A stretch of 64,000 nt of DNA from QWHO01 sp039809865 (GCA_039809865.1 JBDHVW010000012.1:1-64000), one strand, 5' to 3'. Positions 1-8,321 are shown, counted from the first letter of the stretch. Notes: generated from the sequence alone by a model not told the origin. A program made the numbers and translations.

Positions 1-660
1 TCAACGCCAACGCAGACGCTCCCAAGACCAACGGCCACGACGCCAAATCCGAACCCAGGGTCAACGCCAACGCGGACGCTCCCAAGACCAACGCCAATGA
101 CGCCAAGTCCGAGCCGAAGGTCAATGCCAACGCCGACGCGCCCAATTCCAACAGCAACGACGCCAGGTCGGACGCAAAGGTCAACGCCACCGTCGACGCC
201 CCCAAGACCAACAGCAACGACGCCAAGCCCGAGCCGAAGATCAACGCCAACACGGAAGCGCCCAACGCCAAATCCGAACCCAAAGTCAACGCCAACGCGG
301 ACTCTCCCAAGACCAACGGCCACGACGCCACCGAACCCAACGTCAACGCCAACGCAGACGCTCCCAAGACCAACAGCAACGACGCCAAGCCCGAGCCGAA
401 GATCAACGCCAACACGGAAGCGCCCAACTCCGAACCCAAAGTCAACGCCAACGCGGACGCTCTCAAGACCAACGCCAATGACGCCAAGTCCGAGCCGAAC
501 GTCAATGCCAACGCCGACGTGCCCAATTCCAATAGCAACAACGCCAGGTCGGACTCAAAGGTCAACGCCACCGCCGACGCCCCCAAGACCAACAGCAACG
601 ACGCCAGGTCCCAGTCCACGGTCATCGCCAACACGACCGACGCTCTCAACCCCGAGTCCA
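1..660 (+). repeat. Degenerate 60-bp coding tandem repeat
   Basis: Units of about 60 bp, some shortened to about 45 bp, encode variants of VNANADAPKTNSNDAKSEPK in the frame of the HD-GYP protein. The array runs from the left edge and fades out around 660. The preserved frame and the multiple-of-three lengths indicate a protein repeat that expands and contracts without frameshift. Confidence 0.85.
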
Positions 661-2801
661 CTGTAAGCGCCAATGCGGACGGCCCGAAGATGGTCAGCCA
701 GAACGCGAAATTGGAGCCCACTGTCGTCGCGAACGCTGATGCCCCGAGCAGCGCATCGTCCGACACGAACGTCGTGGTCCAGCCCGGCGGCTTCGAGCAA
801 GCCCTCCGCGGCGAGAATGCCGAAACCAGGCCGGCACTGCAACTGGGCTCCGTCGAGGCGACGCCGGACGTAGCCGCGCCCGAGGCCTCGCCCGCGGTCC
901 CGGTTGCGCCGGTAAGCGAGACGATGCCGAGCGAGAAGTCCGACGAGAATCGCGACGATCAGCAGGGTAACCCGGAGCAGCAACTGGCCAGGACCCCGCC
1001 CACCGAAACCAAAAAGGAAAGCACCATCCAGGCAGCCCCGCAGCCCGAAAAAACCGATGACAAGCCGGCGGCCCAGGCGACGCAGACGCGCTCCGAGAGC
1101 CATACCGAAGTGCGCGCCGATGGGAGCGTATCTCAGACCACGCGCACCACCGTCGAAAGCAAAGGCCAGCAAGGCGAAACCCGTCATGCCGAAACTGAAT
1201 CCGAGACGCAGATTATCGCGCAGCCCAATCACGAGGAAACCAGGCCCGAACCGAAGGCAGAGACGCCCGCCCCCGAGCCCAAGAACGAAAGCCCCAAATC
1301 CCCCGAGGTCACCAAACTTACCCAGACCCCTAAGATCGAATCCAAGCCACAGATCCCGGAAAGCCCGAAACAGGAGCCCCAGGCAGAAGGTAAGCCCATC
1401 TCACTGGAAGCTCCAGCCGAGGGCCCGGCCGAGCCGCAGCCCGTCACGGCACAGACTCCGACACAGACCCCGGCACAGACCCCCAAAGTCGAGCTGCCCG
1501 ATCTCAGCAAAACCCTGCTGCCGCAGACCGAAACGCCTGAGCCCACCCACCTGGCCGAGGCCTTGCTGCCCCGGACTGCTCCAGCCCTCGTCGCTCCGCC
1601 TGTGACGAACGTTATCTCCGAGAACCCTCGCGAATCGGCCAGGCTCGAGCCCGTCGAAACAGTCGCCAATGAGCGTGCCCAGAAGACGACTCAGCTAACC
1701 GGGACGCAGCAAGTCACGAGCAGCAACACCACTCAGAAATCCACGACGGACCCGAACCAGAACGCCAACCAGGGCAGTGGGATGAAACAGCAGGTCGACG
1801 CCAGCCTCCAGGGCAAGAACAACCAGGAGCAGGGCGGCCGCGACCAGCGCGAAGGCTCCCACGCGCAGGAAAACCGTCAGGTAAACCAGAGCCCTGAAGC
1901 CACTGCGCCCGCCCCCGGCGCCGCCGCCAAGACCGGTCAGGCCCAGCGTTTCGAATTCCCGGCCGAAGCCGACCTCGCACTCAAGAAACTCCAGGGTGTC
2001 GGAGCGTCGGGGCAGAACCTGGGCGAGCTGGCCAGCAGGCACGCCGCTCATAGCATCAGCTCGCTGCTCAAGCGCGCCTACAAGACCAACGACCTGAGCG
2101 GCCTGGACGAGGAGAGCGCTATGAACGCCCTCGGCATCGTCCTCAAGCTGGGCGGCGAGTTCACTTACGCCCACTCGGCCCGCGTTCTGGACCTGGCCAT
2201 GGGGCTGGCCGACGAGTTGGGCGTCAATGACTTCCGCACCCGCAAACAGATCCGCCACGGAGCACTGCTCAAAGACATCGGCCAGGTCGGTGCCCAACTG
2301 AGTCAGGTCAGCCAGGACGACCTGAACCAGATCGGCGACTTCGTCGGGTCGCAGGTCTCCAGCAGCTCGATGCGCAAAGCCGGTCTGTTGCATGACATCG
2401 GCAAAGTGAAAATCCCGAACGAAATTCTCCACAAGGCTGGCAAGCTGACCGAGGAAGAATTCCAGATGATGAAGCAGCATCCGATCTTTGGCGAGGAAAT
2501 CGTTCACCCGATCGCGTCGCTGCGTCATCTCTGCCCGACCATCCGCGGTCATCACGAGCGCTGGGACGGCAAAGGCTACCCCGACGGCCTCAAAGGCACG
2601 CAGATCCCGCTGGCAGCCCGCGTGATCGCGGTCGCCGACGTCTTCGACGCCCTTATCAGCCCGCGCCCCTACAAGCCGGGAATGCCGCTCGAAAAAGTGC
2701 GCGCCATCATGCTCGAGGGCAAAGGCACCCATTTCGACCCGATGCTGGTCGACGCGTTCATGCGGGTCATCGACGACCGTTTTAGCCGCCAGACCGCGTG
2801 A
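1..2801 (+). CDS. HD-GYP domain protein with long repeat-rich N-terminal region (5' end outside window)
   Basis: The reading frame is open from the left edge, so the start codon lies outside. From the first full codon at position 3 there are 932 residues. Residues 1 to about 230 are roughly 20-residue repeats rich in Asn, Ala, Asp, Pro and Lys. A low-complexity Pro/Glu/Gln/Thr-rich stretch runs to about residue 640. A C-terminal HD-GYP domain covers about 700-925. It shows HDIGK (H797, D798), HHERWDGKGYP (850-860) and DVFDA. Known HD-GYP proteins hydrolyse cyclic di-GMP or related cyclic dinucleotides. A second, degenerate copy of the HD helix (KDIGQ, residue 757) lies 40 residues before the intact one. 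No membrane segment or receiver is visible. The HD-GYP call is firm; substrate and the role of the repeats are unknown. Confidence 0.88.
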   Translation, partial: NANADAPKTNGHDAKSEPRVNANADAPKTNANDAKSEPKVNANADAPNSNSNDARSDAKVNATVDAPKTNSNDAKPEPKINANTEAPNAKSEPKVNANADSPKTNGHDATEPNVNANADAPKTNSNDAKPEPKINANTEAPNSEPKVNANADALKTNANDAKSEPNVNANADVPNSNSNNARSDSKVNATADAPKTNSNDARSQSTVIANTTDALNPESTVSANADGPKMVSQNAKLEPTVVANADAPSSASSDTNVVVQPGGFEQALRGENAETRPALQLGSVEATPDVAAPEASPAVPVAPVSETMPSEKSDENRDDQQGNPEQQLARTPPTETKKESTIQAAPQPEKTDDKPAAQATQTRSESHTEVRADGSVSQTTRTTVESKGQQGETRHAETESETQIIAQPNHEETRPEPKAETPAPEPKNESPKSPEVTKLTQTPKIESKPQIPESPKQEPQAEGKPISLEAPAEGPAEPQPVTAQTPTQTPAQTPKVELPDLSKTLLPQTETPEPTHLAEALLPRTAPALVAPPVTNVISENPRESARLEPVETVANERAQKTTQLTGTQQVTSSNTTQKSTTDPNQNANQGSGMKQQVDASLQGKNNQEQGGRDQREGSHAQENRQVNQSPEATAPAPGAAAKTGQAQRFEFPAEADLALKKLQGVGASGQNLGELASRHAAHSISSLLKRAYKTNDLSGLDEESAMNALGIVLKLGGEFTYAHSARVLDLAMGLADELGVNDFRTRKQIRHGALLKDIGQVGAQLSQVSQDDLNQIGDFVGSQVSSSSMRKAGLLHDIGKVKIPNEILHKAGKLTEEEFQMMKQHPIFGEEIVHPIASLRHLCPTIRGHHERWDGKGYPDGLKGTQIPLAARVIAVADVFDALISPRPYKPGMPLEKVRAIMLEGKGTHFDPMLVDAFMRVIDDRFSRQTA

Positions 2802-2874
2802 CCTCGAAGACCTGAATTCAGGATAGCAGTCAGACCTTATCCATCACTGTATTTTTGGCGCCCAAAAGTTAATT

Positions 2875-4413
2875 TCATGTAAACGAGTCCTCGCTCCCGG
2901 TCCTCGTTTCCGCAGCTTTCTTCCTGACAACTCGTCTGGCTTGTCTGGCACGCTCCTTCTTTCGTAGGAACCTCTTTCGGTCACGGGCTTTGGCCCAGGC
3001 AGAGCCTGGTAGAAAGTCTTTGGCGTGCTCACCATGGAAGTGACAGGAACCACACTCAAGCTTGAGATTCTCCAGCGCGTTCGTACCACCCCGACTGAGA
3101 GGAGTATCGTGATGGACGTGCAGGGCACATCCGAAGCGTCCGCATGACTCACAGCGGCCGCCCGAACGGGCGACCAGCGCTCGATAGGTTTCGAGAGGGA
3201 TCTTCCGCCGGCGAGTGGGACCTTTTGCCGGAGCGCACGCGCGAGCTTCGGGCTGCCCCGCCTGCGGCACGGCAACCCCGAGCGCCTCGGGAGAGCATCC
3301 CAAGCCGGGCAACCGGCAGCCTTCCCTGCCTCCGCCGGTGCCGACCTCTCCCCTGGTCCCCAGCGGCTCTTCAGCCTTCGACTCAAAAAGTGTCTGCTGA
3401 CCAACCACCTCGATCGGCTTGAGCTTTTTCATCGTCATCTCAACCTGTGAGGGAGTGGCCGGAAGCAACCCCTGACTCGACTGATACCAACCAGCGCCGG
3501 TCGCTCCATCCACGATCATGACCACAGGCAATTTGGCCAGCGCTCGAGGCTTGGAAGCCGACAACTTGCTCTCCGCCAGCAGCATCAGGATCTCGCTGCG
3601 CGAGACTCGGCGGTTCAGTTGTCGGCGAATCCGCACCTCGGCTTGCTCGTAGCGAACGAACTGCTCCGGCGTCAGCTCGATGATAAGTCGAATCTTGCGA
3701 CCCGTGGCAGGAGGAGGGACCGATTCGTTCGTCATGACCGCTTCCTCGGTGATCAGAGGAACAGGCAGCACGGCAGGGCGCGTCTGCTCGGCGCGAAAAC
3801 TGCTGCGCCCTTCCGGGCTGAAAGAGGTCAGGGGTGTAAACGGAATGAGTTGGGGAGCAGCATTCTGCTCGGTGCGAGAGAACAGCCCACCTTCGTCGAG
3901 CGGAACCGAGTGCGGCTCCAGTGTCTGGCCATCTCCGCCGACGCCATCCGTGCTCCCGGGCGAAAACTCGAGCTTTGGCTGAGCGGCAGCCACGCTCGCA
4001 TTGAAAGCGCGCGGGCTCATCACGACCTCTTTAGCGACCTCATCGGTTGATCGTGTCTGAGCGAAGAGGGCCCACTGCCGTTCGTTGGCCGGGGTAGCCA
4101 CGCGGGTGAGCTCGCGCATCTTTCCCCAACCCAGCTTGCCCGTGCGAAAAGCTTCACGGAGGACTGGAAGCCCATCCAGAGAACGACTCACCCTGAGGAG
4201 TTCGTTCGCTTTTTGACGGCTCAGCCCCAGGTGCTCCACGGCATATTGAATGATGCTCACGCACCCGGGCAAGCGATAAGACTCGCTTCTTTCACAAGCT
4301 AAGAGAGCGAGACCGACCCGGAAAAAGCTGGTATTCATCTGCTTGACGACCTGTTTGGCGTGCTGATGCAACTTTGGGGCCGGTAGCTCAAGAAGACATT
4401 CTAGTGTATCCAA
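2875..4413 (-). CDS. HNH endonuclease domain protein
   Basis: The product is a 512-residue protein with a C-terminal HNH nuclease motif: CESCG, then LHVHHDTPLSRGG, then LENLKLECGSCH at about residues 420-470. The paired CxxC motifs would hold a structural zinc. The N-terminal part is helical and contains a helix resembling a DNA-binding segment (LSRQKANELLRVSRSL). The central part is variable and low in recognisable structure. This layout resembles 5-methylcytosine-type or DUF222-like HNH proteins often found in mobile contexts. I chose the TTG at 4413 because a GGGGGAA Shine-Dalgarno sequence lies 7 nt upstream; an ATG 25 codons downstream is the alternative. Base composition looks less GC-rich than the neighbours. 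Target and role are unknown. Confidence 0.8.
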   Translation of the reverse strand: MDTLECLLELPAPKLHQHAKQVVKQMNTSFFRVGLALLACERSESYRLPGCVSIIQYAVEHLGLSRQKANELLRVSRSLDGLPVLREAFRTGKLGWGKMRELTRVATPANERQWALFAQTRSTDEVAKEVVMSPRAFNASVAAAQPKLEFSPGSTDGVGGDGQTLEPHSVPLDEGGLFSRTEQNAAPQLIPFTPLTSFSPEGRSSFRAEQTRPAVLPVPLITEEAVMTNESVPPPATGRKIRLIIELTPEQFVRYEQAEVRIRRQLNRRVSRSEILMLLAESKLSASKPRALAKLPVVMIVDGATGAGWYQSSQGLLPATPSQVEMTMKKLKPIEVVGQQTLFESKAEEPLGTRGEVGTGGGREGCRLPGLGCSPEALGVAVPQAGQPEARACAPAKGPTRRRKIPLETYRALVARSGGRCESCGRFGCALHVHHDTPLSRGGTNALENLKLECGSCHFHGEHAKDFLPGSAWAKARDRKRFLRKKERARQARRVVRKKAAETRTGSEDSFT

Positions 4414-4551
4414 ACGATGGTTCCCCCATTTCTCTTTTCTGCGCGGCGTATGTTTCGTTTAAAAACCTGGCTTAGCCTTTCGAACAAATGTGCTTTTTTT
4501 AACGATAAAAATTCCGGCACGGAATCGAAAACTGGGACAGAGACGTCTAAA
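4414..4551 (-). promoter_or_regulatory. AT-rich leader of the HNH gene with strong RBS
   Basis: This 138-bp gap is distinctly more AT-rich than the rest of the window and holds runs of A and T on both strands. It separates the RlaP-type gene from the HNH gene, both on the minus strand. The ribosome binding site GGGGGAA (complement of 4421-4427) decides the TTG start at 4413. AT-rich hexamers suitable for a promoter are present, but no pair with good spacing stands out. Confidence 0.45.
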
Positions 4552-5283
4552 TTATTGGATCGCAGCTACGAACAATGCATCCAGGCGATCGAGGTCAGGC
4601 TTGACGACCTCGAGACGAGGGACCACGGTGCCCAGACGCTCCACCTCGGCCCGGAGAAAGGCCAGAAAGCCTGCCTCAACCGACCCGGTATCCTTTTCCG
4701 AGCTCGCCTGCTTGCGGGCGAGAAGGTCGTCCACCGTCGACTCGAGATCGGTGGGCAGGACGGCGCGCAGGCCAGAGAAGGCCACCGGAGGAAGCCCCCC
4801 GTGGAGATCGAGCCAGCGTGCGGCCAGAGTGGGCCGAAGGCAATAGAAGCAACGCTTCAGATTGACTTCCGAGCCGGTCAGGTCGCGCAGTGCGCCTCGA
4901 GCCATCTGCAGGTAGTGAAAGCCCAAAGAGCGAGGGCAAAACAAGAAGGGAAGAGCGGCGCGCAAATCGTCGAGGCCGGACCGATAGACGATGGGAGAGG
5001 TCAGCCACTCGAGAAGTGCGCCGTTGGACTTGACCAGCAAGCCCATCGCTTTGCGCAGGTCCCAACCATTCAGATCGAGATCGCCCGAGATCGGAACTTC
5101 GATCACATCCCTCTTGTGCTCGACGCGAAAGCTCAGGTAGTGATCCGTGGGATGAACATAGAGAAAGCGGACGTCAAAGTCGGAGTCGGCCGAGGCAAAG
5201 CCCCAGGCACGACTGCCCGACTCGCAGGCATACAGGATGCGCACACCGCGTTCGCGCTCGAGCGCCTCGAGGTAGGAGGTCAG
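4552..5283 (-). CDS. RlaP-type predicted nucleotidyltransferase (YcgL family)
   Basis: The sequence VRILYACESGSRAWGFAS followed by DSDFDVRFLYV is the hallmark of the DNA polymerase-beta-like nucleotidyltransferase family PF10127 (YcgL/RlaP, linked to RNA repair). The GS motif and the DxD metal-binding aspartates are present. The usual family length is about 250 residues. No ATG is available near the expected N-terminus. A CTG at 5283 forms a CTGA overlap with the stop of the upstream gene and gives 243 residues with the motif at the right distance; a GTG at 5325 would give 257. I favour CTG because the same arrangement recurs at 54085. The substrate is not known. Confidence 0.78.
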   Translation of the reverse strand: MTSYLEALERERGVRILYACESGSRAWGFASADSDFDVRFLYVHPTDHYLSFRVEHKRDVIEVPISGDLDLNGWDLRKAMGLLVKSNGALLEWLTSPIVYRSGLDDLRAALPFLFCPRSLGFHYLQMARGALRDLTGSEVNLKRCFYCLRPTLAARWLDLHGGLPPVAFSGLRAVLPTDLESTVDDLLARKQASSEKDTGSVEAGFLAFLRAEVERLGTVVPRLEVVKPDLDRLDALFVAAIQ

Positions 5284-5603
5284 CGGCTGTGACTCAGGCG
5301 CACTTCCACCGCGCAGGGGGCACACATCAGATGGCGAGAACGGCCATCCTCCACCCACTCCACGCGCGAGGCCAGCTGCTGGCATCGGTGGCAGCGCTTG
5401 CTGACAGGCTTCTGGAACAAGCGTCGGAATGTGCTGGCGAGCGGGAACGGAAAAGTAATCGATTCCCAGTGGTAAAAGACGTACGCCCCCGCCCCCAGCG
5501 GGCCGAAACAAGCCAGCACGAAGAACCAGCTCACGCCACGGCGATGGCGGGCCCAATCGACCAACAGGAGCAAGTTCGGAAGGAAGAAGATCCAGGGTCT
5601 CAC
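5280..5603 (-). CDS. Small membrane protein with C-terminal zinc ribbon
   Basis: A 107-residue protein starts at a GTG. Two hydrophobic stretches (about residues 4-15 and 25-44) are followed by a basic linker and a Cys4 zinc-ribbon: CHRC at 71-74 and CAPC at 94-97. Its stop overlaps the proposed CTG start of the RlaP-type gene, so the two are probably translated together. I do not recognise a named family. It is divergent from the gene at 5646 with only 42 bp between them. The GTG start is the best fit to the hydrophobic N-terminus, since upstream sequence in this frame looks non-coding. Confidence 0.6.
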   Translation of the reverse strand: MRPWIFFLPNLLLLVDWARHRRGVSWFFVLACFGPLGAGAYVFYHWESITFPFPLASTFRRLFQKPVSKRCHRCQQLASRVEWVEDGRSRHLMCAPCAVEVRLSHSR

Positions 5604-5645
5604 CGGGGGAGGTTCGCGGCGAAAAGCGCGAGAACCTTTGGATTG

Positions 5646-6035
5646 ATGGAATGCCCTCCCCCACCGGGCACGCCCACGTTCGTGGATGAGCTCAAGCGCG
5701 GCGTCAACCCTTTCAACCTGGGAGTCGGCGCAATCACGGCCGTCGCATTCGGATTTCTGAGCGGCGGAGCCGCTCTGGCGGGGTGGCTTCCCTACTCTCC
5801 TGTCCTCGTCGCTTCGGTCGCCGGAATCAGCCTTTTCGTGCTGGTGACCGTGCTCCACACGCTCGCCCACGCCGGGATGGGGCTCGTTTTCGAGCACGGC
5901 CTGAAGGCATACTGCCGGGGCGATTACCGCACCGCCAGGCGCTGGCTGCAAGCGGCCGGGTGGAAAGGCATGGACCACTACGATCCACAGGGCGTGGCCC
6001 TGGCCGCTCTCAACGAATGCCGCCAGCAAAGTTGA
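5646..6035 (+). CDS. Small membrane protein of unknown function
   Basis: A 129-residue protein starts at an ATG. A short Pro-rich head is followed by two hydrophobic segments (about 22-47 and 52-72). The cytosolic tail resembles a short helical-hairpin or TPR-like unit (HGLKAYCRGDYRTARRWLQAAGW). Its stop overlaps the start region of the methyltransferase gene, suggesting cotranscription. The family is not recognised; the coding call rests on sequence character and gene packing. Confidence 0.62.
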   Translation: MECPPPPGTPTFVDELKRGVNPFNLGVGAITAVAFGFLSGGAALAGWLPYSPVLVASVAGISLFVLVTVLHTLAHAGMGLVFEHGLKAYCRGDYRTARRWLQAAGWKGMDHYDPQGVALAALNECRQQS

Positions 6036-6601
6036 GTACCTACGAAGAAGTCTTCGCGCATGAAGCAGTGCCTGGAGCGCTCGGCGACACCACCCTGAGC
6101 GAACTGAGAACCATCGCCGAGTGGCTGCAAATCCCGCCGGGCGGCCTTCTGATCGACCTGGGATGCGGGCCCGGAGGTCCCGGTCTCTGGCTGGCCCGGC
6201 ACTGGAAAGCTGTACTTCTGGGAGTCGATCTGGACGAAGTGTCTCTCGGGGAAGCGCGACGGCGCGCTGCGGGCTACCCGGCGACCTACCTGCGCGCTGA
6301 TCTCCACGCATCCGGTCTGGAGGGGGGGCGCGCCGATGGGCTCATTTGCCTAGACGTCATGCACCTCAGTCCCGATGTGAGCGAGGCGATGCGCCTCCTG
6401 AAGCCCGGCGCCAGAATGGCCGTCACTTTCGTCGCCAGGGAGCACGAGGCGAACAGGCTCCCCGGAGCCCTTCTCGAGCAACCTACGCAAGGTTGGAAAG
6501 AACGACGACGGAAGCTTGTCCCGGATCAGGACCTGACTGGACTGGAACGGCGACTGGTCGTGCTCAGACGTCCAGGCGAATGCCGCGACCGCGGACTGTG
6601 A
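6017..6601 (+). CDS. Class I SAM-dependent methyltransferase
   Basis: About 194 residues. The glycine-rich SAM-binding motif LLIDLGCGPGGPGLWLA is followed by the acidic end of the second strand (GVDLDEVSL), the ADLHASGLEGGRADGLICLDVMHL region and a late LKPGARMAVTFVA strand, all typical of a ubiE-like class I fold. The ATG at 6017 overlaps the upstream stop by 19 bp. A TTG at 6032 that overlaps it as TTGA is an equally plausible start. The 3' end runs 38 bp into the convergent response-regulator gene. The substrate cannot be told from sequence. Confidence 0.8.
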   Translation: MPPAKLSTYEEVFAHEAVPGALGDTTLSELRTIAEWLQIPPGGLLIDLGCGPGGPGLWLARHWKAVLLGVDLDEVSLGEARRRAAGYPATYLRADLHASGLEGGRADGLICLDVMHLSPDVSEAMRLLKPGARMAVTFVAREHEANRLPGALLEQPTQGWKERRRKLVPDQDLTGLERRLVVLRRPGECRDRGL

Positions 6602-7220
6602 CCAGGAACCGAGGGTGGCTGGCGTTATCCTCGATCTTGCTCCGCAGAGAGCGCAAGTGAACGTCAAGGGTCTTCGTCTCATCCGGACCCGAGCGCCAGA
6701 TCTGCTCGAGCAGGTCGCTCCGCTTGACCAGCTGGCCTGGACGCGCCATCATGTAGGCCATCAAGTCCGTTTCGCGGGGCGTGAGGTGCACAGGCCGACC
6801 CTCGATACAGAATGTGCCCGTGCGCTCATCCAACTCGAACGGACCGACGACCAGCAAGCGTGGCTCGCTGGACTGGCTCCGGCGCAAGAGAGCACGCACC
6901 CGATATTCCAGCTCTCGCAGATTGACCGGTAGCACCAAGAAATCGTCGGCACCGGCTTCGAAAGCCTGAAACCGATGCTCGTCCTGAGCGTTCAGACTGA
7001 TGAGAACGATGGGAAGCCCGGGCTGCTTGGCGCGCAACTGGCGGCAAAGCTCCAGCTCGTTGACTACGAGCACCGCCAGGTCGGGGGCACGACGGTCCAG
7101 AACCGAAGCCGCGTCGACCTCGTCACCATACACCTCGACCTCATAGCCCGCCTGGCGAAGCCTACCGGCCATCAAGCCGTCGGCGAGCATCCGGTCCTCG
7201 ACGAGGGTAATCAAAGCCAT
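6564..7220 (-). CDS. OmpR/PhoB-type response regulator with degenerate receiver
   Basis: The 218-residue protein has an N-terminal receiver-like domain (1-115) and a C-terminal winged-helix effector domain (about 125-217: LTPRETDLMAYMMARPGQ, then LDVHLRSLRSKIE, then the VRGRGIRL wing). The receiver keeps the acidic pair E8-D9 and the Ser of the fourth strand. The loop that should carry the phosphoacceptor Asp is shortened to LVVNELELCR with no Asp, and the conserved Lys is Leu97 (LVLP). It therefore looks like an atypical, phosphorylation-independent regulator. No kinase gene adjoins it. It is divergent from argC, so a link to that promoter is possible but unproven. Confidence 0.85.
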   Translation of the reverse strand: MALITLVEDRMLADGLMAGRLRQAGYEVEVYGDEVDAASVLDRRAPDLAVLVVNELELCRQLRAKQPGLPIVLISLNAQDEHRFQAFEAGADDFLVLPVNLRELEYRVRALLRRSQSSEPRLLVVGPFELDERTGTFCIEGRPVHLTPRETDLMAYMMARPGQLVKRSDLLEQIWRSGPDETKTLDVHLRSLRSKIEDNASHPRFLVTVRGRGIRLDV

Positions 7221-7288
7221 GATACTGATAGAAGTTTTCTAACACCCGCACCCGCTTCCCTCAGATATATGTACCAGAACGGACGTGC

Positions 7289-7323
7289 TTGCATTTTTAT
7301 TCGCCAACATGTATAAACATACA
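7289..7323 (+). promoter_or_regulatory. argC promoter overlapped by two ARG-box-like operators
   Basis: TGCAT-TTTT-ATTCG at 7290-7303 and TGTAT-AAAC-ATACA at 7310-7323 match the ArgR operator plan TGAAT-4N-ATTCA; the second is a perfect palindrome. Their starts are 20 bp apart, close to the one-helical-turn-pair spacing of ARG boxes. A -35-like TTGCAT (7289-7294) and a -10 TATAAA (7312-7317) are separated by 17 bp and lie inside the boxes, so ArgR binding would block the polymerase. The predicted start of transcription falls at about 7324, the A of the argC ATG. The argR gene lies in the operon downstream. Confidence 0.7.
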
Positions 7324-8307
7324 ATGAACGTTTGCATCGTAGGCGCTTCGGGCTATACGGGCGGCGAGCTGATTCGCTTGCTGCTACAGCATCCGCACGC
7401 ACGGATCACAGGCCTTTATGGCACCGCTGACAAAGACTTGTATGAGCTCTTTCCGAACCTGCGAAATTCTATCCAGGAGAGGATCCGACCGTCCGACCAA
7501 CTGCCCGGAGACGCCCAGGTAGCTTTCCTGGCGGTTCCCCACGGCCAGGCCGCTCCGATGGCAAAGAGGCTGCTCGAGCAAGGTCTGAGGGTGATCGACC
7601 TTTCCGGCGATCTCCGCCTGAAGGACGACGCCGAGCACCTCGAGCACTATGGCCCCCAGCCTTCCACCGAGCTGCGCCGGGAAGCGGTTTACGGCCTGCC
7701 CGAAAGAAACCGCGCCGCAATCAGGAGCGCCCGGCTGGTTGCCAATCCGGGCTGCTATCCCACGGCTTCCATCCTGGCACTGGCCCCCCTGGCGCACCTG
7801 GCCGAGGGGCCCTTGATCGTGGACGCCAAGTCGGGCGTCTCCGGAGCAGGCCGAGGGGCGACCGCCACAACCCACTATTGCCACGTCAGTGACAACTTCC
7901 GTCCCTACAACCTCGGGGTCCATCGTCACCAGCCCGAGATCGAGCAGGGAGTGCAGGCGAGCGTCTTCTTCTCGCCGCATCTCGCCCCCATGACCCGGGG
8001 AATCCTCGCCACCTGTTACGCCCGGATCAAGCCGGGACAAGACCTGTTCGAGCTCTACCGGCAAGCCTATGCCAACGAAACCTTCGTCCGCGTCCTCGAA
8101 AGGGAGCTACCCCAGACGAAGGCCACTTACGGCTCCAACTACGTCGATCTGGCCGTGCGCTATGACGAGAAGCGCCAGTTAGCGGTCGTGGTCACCGCCC
8201 TGGACAACCTGGTGAAAGGCGCCGCCGGACAGGCGATCCAGAACCTCAACCTCATGTGCGATTTCCCTGAAACTGCGGGCCTTCTGCAGCCCGGCATCTA
8301 CCCCTGA
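7324..8307 (+). CDS. argC: N-acetyl-gamma-glutamyl-phosphate reductase
   Basis: Catalyses NADPH-dependent reduction of N-acetylglutamyl phosphate to the semialdehyde, the third step of arginine synthesis, in the cytosol. The 327 residues begin with the Rossmann motif VCIVGASGYTGGELIRLL. They contain the active-site Cys in LVANPGCYPTASILAL and the conserved histidine segment LGVHRHQPEIEQ. Length is within the family's 310-350 range. I chose the ATG at 7324, which starts the Rossmann strand and abuts the operator. In-frame ATG 7309 and GTG 7285 lie inside the promoter elements. There is no Shine-Dalgarno sequence before 7324, consistent with a leaderless mRNA. It is the first gene of the argCJBDR-carAB run. 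Confidence 0.96.
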   Translation: MNVCIVGASGYTGGELIRLLLQHPHARITGLYGTADKDLYELFPNLRNSIQERIRPSDQLPGDAQVAFLAVPHGQAAPMAKRLLEQGLRVIDLSGDLRLKDDAEHLEHYGPQPSTELRREAVYGLPERNRAAIRSARLVANPGCYPTASILALAPLAHLAEGPLIVDAKSGVSGAGRGATATTHYCHVSDNFRPYNLGVHRHQPEIEQGVQASVFFSPHLAPMTRGILATCYARIKPGQDLFELYRQAYANETFVRVLERELPQTKATYGSNYVDLAVRYDEKRQLAVVVTALDNLVKGAAGQAIQNLNLMCDFPETAGLLQPGIYP

Positions 8308-8321
8308 AAGGAACTATCCAA

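Noticed and set aside
1..660. Possible CRISPR or intergenic satellite at the left edge
   Set aside because: The units are in one continuous reading frame without spacers, so they are a coding repeat.
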